A DNA stretch of 10,787 nt from MGOM01 sp035455265. GTDB taxonomy: Bacteria > Chloroflexota > Anaerolineae > Anaerolineales > E44-bin32. The DNA lies in the NCBI GenBank assembly GCA_035455265.1, contig DATIFK010000133.1:1-10787 (forward strand), read 5' to 3'. Both the position numbers and the translations under genes were made by a program. This document shows positions 6,772-10,787 of the stretch, in pieces (position 1 is the first letter of the stretch; each line of letters begins with the position of its first letter). The notes beneath the pieces are model-generated. The model was not told the DNA's origin, ran no database searches, and saw only the letters and a list, made by a program, of their open reading frames with translations.

Positions 6772-7743
6772 TCAGCGCACCAACAGCAACACCAGAACAC
6801 CGCCAACGAGCAGCGCACCGGCCGCCACGGCGCCCACCAGCCCGGTCAGCAGCACCACCATGGCCACGTCCGAGCGCCATGCCTCCGGGAGGCGGAGGCG
6901 GAGGCGCCGCCCCGCGGCGCGCGGAACCGGCTGAGTCCGCCCCGGATCGAGCGGCCCGAACAAGAACAGCAGGGCGATGAGCAACACGGCCAACAGACCG
7001 GCTGGCGCCAGAGTCAACAGCAGTCGTATGTAGGCGTCACCGGGTAGGGGCTCGAGCCAGCGCGCCAGGCGACCGGGCGTGAAGACCTGGAGGCCCAGAC
7101 CCACCAGGGAAAGCGCCAAGGCTGGCGTCGCCAACACCAGAACCATCTCGGCGGCGAGACGTCCCAGGCGCGCCCGCGAGCGCGGCGCGGGACGGCGCAG
7201 GGCTTGCGCGGGCATCGGAGCTCCTTCGCGGGAGGCGACCCCGACCAGGATGCCGACGCCCACGGCCAGGCCCAGGATCAGCGGGCCGAGCTCCAGGGCG
7301 CGCGTCAGGTAGCCGGTGGCCGGCATCGCCTCCAGCCAGCCGGCGACGCGTTCCGCATCCAGATATGCGGCGGCGCGCACCACACCGACGAGGAGCAGCA
7401 ATGGACCGCTCACAGCCAGGGACAGCCGCGCCGCGCGCGCCAGTCCCGTTCCCACCTGGGCACCCGCCGCCTCATCGCCCGGGGACTCGCGCAGGTACAG
7501 CGTCGCCAACAGGACGACCGCCAGGAGCGAGGCCGGCGCGAAGATGAGCGCCGTCCGCAGGTAGGTGTCCCCTGGAAGGCGCGCTAGCCACGCGCCGAAA
7601 CGCTCCGGCGCGGTGTAGAACGCAGCCAGCGCCAGGATGGAGAGGCCCAACAGAGGCACAGCCGGGATCAGCACCAGCCCGGCCAGGCGGCGATTTGCCG
7701 AGGGGCCGATTTCACGTTCGGGCGTCGGAAGCGGATGGCTCAT
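6772..7743 (-). CDS. Integral membrane protein built from three repeated two-helix modules
   Basis: I recognise no family in this 323-residue, strongly hydrophobic protein. Three modules share one plan: a membrane helix, a short loop with WL-x2-[LM]P-x3-Y[LI]x[RT], then a second helix. The loops read WLARLPGDTYLRT (52-64), WLEAMPATGYLTR (136-148) and WLEPLPGDAYIRL (229-241). Modules lie at about 20-87, 105-172 and 198-265, with tryptophan-to-tryptophan spacings of 84 and 93 residues. Basic, Ala/Arg-rich linkers join them. A seventh helix (about 294-322) at the C-terminus resembles the first half of another module. ATG at 7743 is chosen because it lies 14 bases after the upstream lipoprotein gene; the frame continues upstream only as a shadow of it. 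Close spacing suggests an operon and possibly a membrane partner for that lipoprotein. Confidence 0.75.
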   Translation of the reverse strand: MSHPLPTPEREIGPSANRRLAGLVLIPAVPLLGLSILALAAFYTAPERFGAWLARLPGDTYLRTALIFAPASLLAVVLLATLYLRESPGDEAAGAQVGTGLARAARLSLAVSGPLLLLVGVVRAAAYLDAERVAGWLEAMPATGYLTRALELGPLILGLAVGVGILVGVASREGAPMPAQALRRPAPRSRARLGRLAAEMVLVLATPALALSLVGLGLQVFTPGRLARWLEPLPGDAYIRLLLTLAPAGLLAVLLIALLFLFGPLDPGRTQPVPRAAGRRLRLRLPEAWRSDVAMVVLLTGLVGAVAAGALLVGGVLVLLLVR

Positions 7744-7757
7744 CTGGCTCGGCGATA

Positions 7758-8585
7758 TCAGGAAAGGTCGACATCGACGGTGGTTTCGTGCAGCGTCTGG
7801 CCGAAGGCCGGGCTGATATCGCGCACGATGACGCGGCCGGGTCCTGCCGCGGACAACGAGTAAGGAACATCGATGGCGAAGGGGCCGGGCCACCCGACAT
7901 CGGGACCCTGCACGATGACCGGCGCCGAGCCGATGACGACGCCGTTGACATCGACGATCTCCACCAGCAGGGTCTGCTCGAAGCTCGCCCAGCCGAAGCC
8001 TTCGACGTGAGCCAGCCCTCCGCTGAGAGTGGCTCCGGAGGCGGGCTGGGAGACGGCGATTCGCTCCTCGGGTGACTCCCCTTCCCGCAGAATCTCGTCA
8101 CCCGATCCAGCCAGAGTCACCTGGACGGAGGCGAGGTGGGTGACGCCTCCGTCGCGGGGGCTGGTGGCGTAGACGTTGATCGCACCGGGCCGTTCAGCAC
8201 CAGCATCCACAGCGAAGTCCAGATCCGCTGTGAACGGGCCGCGCTGTCCGGCTGCGGCTCCGATTGTGACGGTCTGCTGCGCCAACACGGTGAACGACTC
8301 GCCGTCCAGCGCCACGACCTGGACGACCAATGCCTGTTCGAAGGTCGGATCGGCCTGGCCCTCGATGTGAACGGAGCCTACAAGGCGTGAGCCGTTTCCG
8401 GGGGTGTTGATCCAGACCGCCTCGGGCGGACGGGCGGCTTCGGTCGGTGCGGGCGTGGGAGCCGGCGTGGGGGTCTCGGAGGTTGTCGGGGAGCTGGACG
8501 GAACCGCTGTCGGCAGGGCTCCCGCCTGCCCACAGGCCAGCGCCGCCAAGGCGAGGATCGTCGAGAGCCTTGGGAATGGTTTCAT
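7758..8585 (-). CDS. Lipoprotein with two Gmad2-like immunoglobulin-fold domains
   Basis: This 275-residue predicted secreted lipoprotein has the signal peptide MKPFPRLSTILALAALAC with the lipidated cysteine at 18. A Ser/Thr/Pro-rich linker follows at about 25-50 (SETPTPAPTPAPTEA). Two similar domains come next, at about 57-158 and 175-274. Each has the P-x-x-G-[SA]-x-L pattern (TPGNGSRLVGSVHIEGQA; QPASGATLSGGLAHVEGFG), then 'FEQ-x-L' (82-86, 202-206) and a final strand. The pattern fits Gmad2, an Ig-like domain first described in spore-germination proteins but common in lipoproteins of non-sporing bacteria. No catalytic residues are evident; an adhesive or scaffold role is inferred. AGGAG sits six bases before the ATG. 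It heads the minus-strand genes down to 6772 and is divergent from the RHH-LuxR gene. Confidence 0.78.
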   Translation of the reverse strand: MKPFPRLSTILALAALACGQAGALPTAVPSSSPTTSETPTPAPTPAPTEAARPPEAVWINTPGNGSRLVGSVHIEGQADPTFEQALVVQVVALDGESFTVLAQQTVTIGAAAGQRGPFTADLDFAVDAGAERPGAINVYATSPRDGGVTHLASVQVTLAGSGDEILREGESPEERIAVSQPASGATLSGGLAHVEGFGWASFEQTLLVEIVDVNGVVIGSAPVIVQGPDVGWPGPFAIDVPYSLSAAGPGRVIVRDISPAFGQTLHETTVDVDLS

Positions 8586-8625
8586 GGGGTGCTCCTGGCG
8601 GGCAGTCTACCGGGCTGAGGGGGAT

Positions 8626-8654
8626 TTGACATTAGAACATTTGTTCGGTATAAT
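8626..8654 (+). promoter_or_regulatory. Perfect-consensus sigma-70 promoter of the RHH-LuxR gene
   Basis: TTGACA (8626-8631) and TATAAT (8649-8654) are separated by exactly 17 bases, a full consensus match. Transcription would start near 8661, giving a leader of about 16 bases before GTG at 8677. A promoter this strong on a small regulator normally needs a repressor, and the spacer holds a palindrome suited to one. Confidence 0.88.
8635..8646. promoter_or_regulatory. GAACATTTGTTC palindrome, LexA-type operator candidate
   Basis: GAAC-ATTT-GTTC lies wholly inside the -35/-10 spacer. The pattern GAAC-N4-GTTC is the core of the LexA (DinR) box of Bacillus and Actinobacteria. A repressor bound here would block polymerase. 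The alternative is an autoregulatory site for the RHH-LuxR protein itself. It is also 50 bases from the divergent lipoprotein start and could affect that gene. Confidence 0.6.
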
Positions 8655-8665
8655 CGGGGGTGCAC

Positions 8666-8671
8666 AGGAGG
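8666..8671 (+). promoter_or_regulatory. Shine-Dalgarno AGGAGG fixing the GTG start of the RHH-LuxR gene
   Basis: A full AGGAGG lies five bases before GTG at 8677. It decides the start, because the reading frame stays open about 270 bases further upstream through the promoter and the antisense of the lipoprotein gene. Confidence 0.8.
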
Positions 8672-8676
8672 TTCGC

Positions 8677-9069
8677 GTGTGGCTTCAGCGTTCGTCCACC
8701 CTCCTCGAGCACGGCCAACTGGTGTTTGAGGCCGACGACGAGCTCGGCGAGGCCCTGCGCCATGCCGCCAGGGCTCGCGGCCAGGCGCCGGAGCGCCTGG
8801 CCTCCGACCTGCTCCAGCGCGGCCTGGCTCAAGAGAAACGCCAGGCGCGCGCCCGCGCCGCCCTGGCGTCCCTGACCCCTCGCCAACAGGAAGTTGCCTG
8901 GCTGGCTGCCCGGGGGCAAACCAACCGCCAGATCGCCCGCGCCCTCGTCGTGTCCCCGGAGACGGTCAAGACCCACGTCCGGCATGCGCTCGACAAGTTC
9001 GGCCTGCGCAGTAAGACCGAGCTGCGCCTGATGCTGATCGACCTCGGCGACGAGCGCTCGCCCAGCTAG
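8677..9069 (+). CDS. Small transcription regulator: ribbon-helix-helix-like N-terminus fused to a LuxR-type HTH
   Basis: This 130-residue predicted cytoplasmic DNA-binding protein starts at GTG. Residues 13-53 (GQLVFEADDELGEALRHAARARGQAPERLASDLLQRGLAQE) show the strand-helix-helix pattern of CopG/Arc-type ribbon-helix-helix proteins, including the turn 'RGQAPERLA' and the closing 'LLQRGL'. Residues 64-122 are a GerE/LuxR HTH: LTPRQQEVAWLAARGQTNRQIA, then recognition helix VSPETVKTHVRHALDKFGL and RSKTELRL. There is no receiver or ligand domain, so it is an orphan regulator that may dimerise through the ribbon segment. It is transcribed from a perfect promoter carrying a LexA-like palindrome, divergent to the Gmad2 lipoprotein gene. 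The HTH call is firm; the ribbon-helix-helix call is by pattern only and could instead be a plain helical dimerisation segment. Confidence 0.85.
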   Translation: MWLQRSSTLLEHGQLVFEADDELGEALRHAARARGQAPERLASDLLQRGLAQEKRQARARAALASLTPRQQEVAWLAARGQTNRQIARALVVSPETVKTHVRHALDKFGLRSKTELRLMLIDLGDERSPS

Positions 9070-9092
9070 GCCGCACCCGGTCTCCGGCGTGC

Positions 9093-9119
9093 TATGCTTC
9101 GCCCCGGTGAGGCCGGGGC
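9093..9119 (+). promoter_or_regulatory. Weak -10 element followed by a GC hairpin, before the ankyrin gene
   Basis: The 116-base gap after the regulator gene holds TATGCT (9093-9098), the same -10 sequence as in the minus-strand promoter at 6735-6730 but without a recognisable -35. Directly after it GCCCCGG (9101-9107) and CCGGGGC (9113-9119) form a perfect 7-bp stem with loop TGAGG. No T-run follows, so intrinsic termination is unlikely. If the -10 is used the hairpin would be at the 5' end of the ankyrin mRNA. Confidence 0.3.
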
Positions 9120-9185
9120 CACGGATCGCGGGCAGTCCGCTCGTGCCCCGACATCTACTCCCAGCACGCCCAGGAGAATCGGTTC

Positions 9186-9863
9186 ATGACGCCACAGGAC
9201 GACGTATTCGAAGCCGTTCGCCGCGGGGACCAGGCCACTGTGGATGCCCTGCTCGCTCAAGAACCGCTGTTGATCGCCCGCCGCGACGCGCAGGGTAACA
9301 CCTTGCTCATCACCGCGCTCTACCATGGGCAGGCGCGTCTTGCCGCCGCGCTCGTCGCCCGCGGCGCGCCGGTCGACATCTGGGAGGCAGCCGCCCTGGG
9401 CGATGTGCCTCGGCTGCAAGCCCACCTGCGCCGCGAGCCCGATTCGCTGCAGGCCCACAGCCACGACGGATGGACGCCTCTGCATCTGGCGGCCCACTTC
9501 GGCCACGCCGAGACTGTCCGCTGGCTGCTCGAGCACGGCGCCGATGTCCGCGCCCGCTCGACCAACACGCTGGACAATGAGCCGATCCACGCCGCCCTCG
9601 CCGGACAAGATTACGACGCGATTCGCGCCCTGCTCGACGCCGGAGCCGATCCCAACGCGGTCGAACACGGCGGCTTCACGCCACTCCATCAGGCGGCTGA
9701 GCCCGGTGACGTCCGGCTGATCGAACTGCTGCTGGCGCGCGGTGCACGAACCGACTCGAAGGACGACCAGGGCCGCACCCCCCTCGACCTGGCCCTCGCC
9801 GGAGGTCACACGACGGCCGCGGAATCGCTTCGGCGGGGCTCCTCAACGCGAACCGAGTGTTAG
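9186..9863 (+). CDS. Ankyrin-repeat protein
   Basis: This 225-residue protein is made almost entirely of ankyrin repeats, an alpha-solenoid that binds other proteins. No signal peptide or membrane helix is visible. Repeat-like segments start at about 6, 37, 66, 95, 131, 163 and 196. The best matches are DGWTPLHLAAHFGHAETVRW-type residues at 94-113 with LLEHGADV after them, ALLDAGADPNAVEHGGFTPL at 148-167 and DDQGRTPLDLALAGGH at 193-208. The first and third repeats are degenerate. AGGAG lies nine bases before the ATG. It may be read through from the RHH-LuxR gene, whose stop is 116 bases upstream, or from a weak promoter in the gap. Its partner is unknown. Confidence 0.9.
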   Translation: MTPQDDVFEAVRRGDQATVDALLAQEPLLIARRDAQGNTLLITALYHGQARLAAALVARGAPVDIWEAAALGDVPRLQAHLRREPDSLQAHSHDGWTPLHLAAHFGHAETVRWLLEHGADVRARSTNTLDNEPIHAALAGQDYDAIRALLDAGADPNAVEHGGFTPLHQAAEPGDVRLIELLLARGARTDSKDDQGRTPLDLALAGGHTTAAESLRRGSSTRTEC

Positions 9864-9918
9864 GCCGCTTCCGTCTTCTGCCCGAAGTGCCCCTGGCGCG
9901 TGGGCGAACGATGATCAT

Positions 9919-9926
9919 AGGAGGTG
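9919..9926 (+). promoter_or_regulatory. Strong Shine-Dalgarno AGGAGGTG pointing at an ATC initiation codon
   Basis: AGGAGGTG is a near-full anti-16S match. AGGAGG ends six bases before ATC at 9931. No ATG, GTG or TTG is in the correct frame at suitable spacing: the next in-frame candidate downstream is TTG at 9949 (24 bases away), and the nearest upstream is GTG at 9742, deep in the ankyrin gene. Confidence 0.75.
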
Positions 9927-9930
9927 CCGC

Positions 9931-10787
9931 ATCTCAGCCATCGAATGGTTGCTGAATTCCGACCCCTCGATCCGTTGGCAGGCGATGCGCGACCTGAGCC
10001 TCGCACCCGCCGCGGAGGTCGCCGCCGAGCGCGCCAAGATCGCCACCCACGGCTGGGGCGCTACACTTCTCGCGGCGCAATCCCAGGATGGCACCTGGCC
10101 CGGAGACCGCCGCTTTCCAGAATGGCCCACCCTGCGCACTTTGCTGTTGTTGCACGACATGGGGCTCGACCCCGCCAGTGACCAAGCCACGCGCGCTGTG
10201 GGGCGAGTCCGAGAGAACGTCAAATGGTTGATGAACATTACTCAGGATGAGCTGCCAAAGGACAAGGACATCAGCTGGTGGCACAAGCCTTTCTTCGCCG
10301 GCGAAGTGGAGCCCTGCATCAATGGTCGCGTGGTGACCGTGGGCGCGTACTTTGGGGTGGACATGCACCCTTTGGTCGACCGGCTGCTGGGCGAGCAGAT
10401 GACGGATGGCGGCTGGAATTGCGATCAAGAAATCGGCTCCACGCGCGGCTCGTTCCACACCACGATCAACGTCCTCGAAGGTCTGCTCGAATTCGAGCGC
10501 GCCTCCGCCGGCTCGCCCGCCGTAGAGGCAGCACGCCGACTCGGGCAGGAGTACCTGCTCTCACGCCATCTCTTCAAGCGGCTATCGACCGGCGAACCCA
10601 TCGAGCATGACCGCAAAGACGGCCCTGTCTGGACGCAATTCTCTTACCCCTCCGGCTGGCGCTACGACATACTGCGCGGGCTCGACTATTTGCGCAATGC
10701 CGGCGTGGCGCCAGACCCGCGCATGGCCGAAGCCATCGAGATTGTTGCCTCCAAGCGCGATGCGGGCGATCGCTGGCCGTTGGGGAT
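9931..10787 (+). CDS. Squalene-cyclase/prenyltransferase-like alpha-toroid protein of unknown function, 3' end cut by window
   Basis: The frame is open from at least 9841 to the window end; from ATC at 9931, 285 residues are visible. The N-terminus ISAIEWLLNSDPSIRWQAMR resembles what I recall of hypothetical proteins with a squalene-cyclase-like (alpha/alpha toroid) fold, which begin M-x-AI-[ED]-WLL. QW-like elements are SQDGTWPG (51-58) and MTDGGWNC (157-164). Other family-like stretches are PFFAGEVEPCINGRVV (126 onward), GSTRGSFHTTINVLEGLLEF (169-188) and RLSTGEPIE. I see no DxDD cyclase motif in the visible part, so it is unlikely to be a true terpene cyclase; the function is unknown. The Shine-Dalgarno sequence and the family-like N-terminus both put initiation at ATC. 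Parts of the gene look less G+C-rich than its neighbours. Confidence 0.75.
   Translation, partial: MSAIEWLLNSDPSIRWQAMRDLSLAPAAEVAAERAKIATHGWGATLLAAQSQDGTWPGDRRFPEWPTLRTLLLLHDMGLDPASDQATRAVGRVRENVKWLMNITQDELPKDKDISWWHKPFFAGEVEPCINGRVVTVGAYFGVDMHPLVDRLLGEQMTDGGWNCDQEIGSTRGSFHTTINVLEGLLEFERASAGSPAVEAARRLGQEYLLSRHLFKRLSTGEPIEHDRKDGPVWTQFSYPSGWRYDILRGLDYLRNAGVAPDPRMAEAIEIVASKRDAGDRWPLG

Noticed and set aside
9101..9119. Intrinsic terminator after the RHH-LuxR gene
   Set aside because: The GC stem is sound but is followed by CACGGATCG with no T-run, and it sits after a possible -10, so termination is not supported.
9066..9809. A 247-codon minus-strand frame opposite the ankyrin gene
   Set aside because: Antisense shadow; the plus-strand frame has well-formed ankyrin repeats and a ribosome site.
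9911..9955. ATG at 9911 as the start of the toroid-protein gene
   Set aside because: It is in another frame, stops after 14 codons, and has no Shine-Dalgarno sequence before it. Using it would require a frameshift, while AGGAGGTG fits ATC at 9931 directly.

Overview
The window is G+C-rich bacterial DNA, probably chromosomal. Three things suggest a Chloroflexota (Anaerolineae-like) genome, most likely from a metagenome: two lipoproteins with Thr/Pro-rich 'PTPTP'-type linkers behind the lipobox, a short ribbon-helix-helix plus LuxR-HTH regulator of a kind I associate with that phylum, and a PstB with variant 'FARP..LP' and 'VPHS' motifs. This assignment rests on protein style, not on a marker gene. 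I see no rRNA, tRNA, CRISPR array, transposase or phage gene.

Layout. (1) 2-2033, plus strand: the 3' end of a phosphate ABC transporter operon, pstC (partial), pstA, pstB, with no phoU after it. (2) 2043-2105: an inverted array of 7-bp repeats at the convergent junction. (3) 2103-4621, minus strand: a two-gene unit joined by an ATGA overlap, a Hal2-like 3'(2'),5'-bisphosphate nucleotidase followed by a GT39-like membrane glycosyltransferase. (4) 4665-5891, plus strand: a lipoprotein of the PQQ-dependent sugar (glucose/sorbosone) dehydrogenase family, divergent from the nucleotidase. (5) 5883-5987: a second inverted 7-bp repeat array at the second convergent junction; its arms include the stop codons of both flanking genes. 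(6) 5979-8585, minus strand: a lipoprotein with two Gmad2-like domains, a membrane protein made of three repeated modules, and a two-TM protein with its own promoter. (7) 8626-9863, plus strand: a perfect-consensus sigma-70 promoter with a GAAC-N4-GTTC palindrome in its spacer driving the RHH-LuxR regulator, then an ankyrin-repeat protein. (8) 9931 to the end: a squalene-cyclase-like alpha-toroid protein, cut by the window edge, whose best-supported initiation codon is ATC.

How it fits together. The pst genes import inorganic phosphate. The PQQ-type dehydrogenase and the Gmad2 lipoprotein are predicted to act outside the cytoplasmic membrane. The nucleotidase would clear 3'-phosphoadenosine 5'-phosphate (or a related compound), and the GT39-like protein would transfer sugars from a lipid-linked donor. 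Nothing visible ties these modules into one pathway. The most unusual features are the paired 7-bp repeat arrays at both convergent junctions, the possible LexA-type operator on the RHH-LuxR gene, the ATC start, the Gln-less Q-loop of PstB, and the module-repeat membrane protein. No gene-free stretch exceeds about 120 bases.
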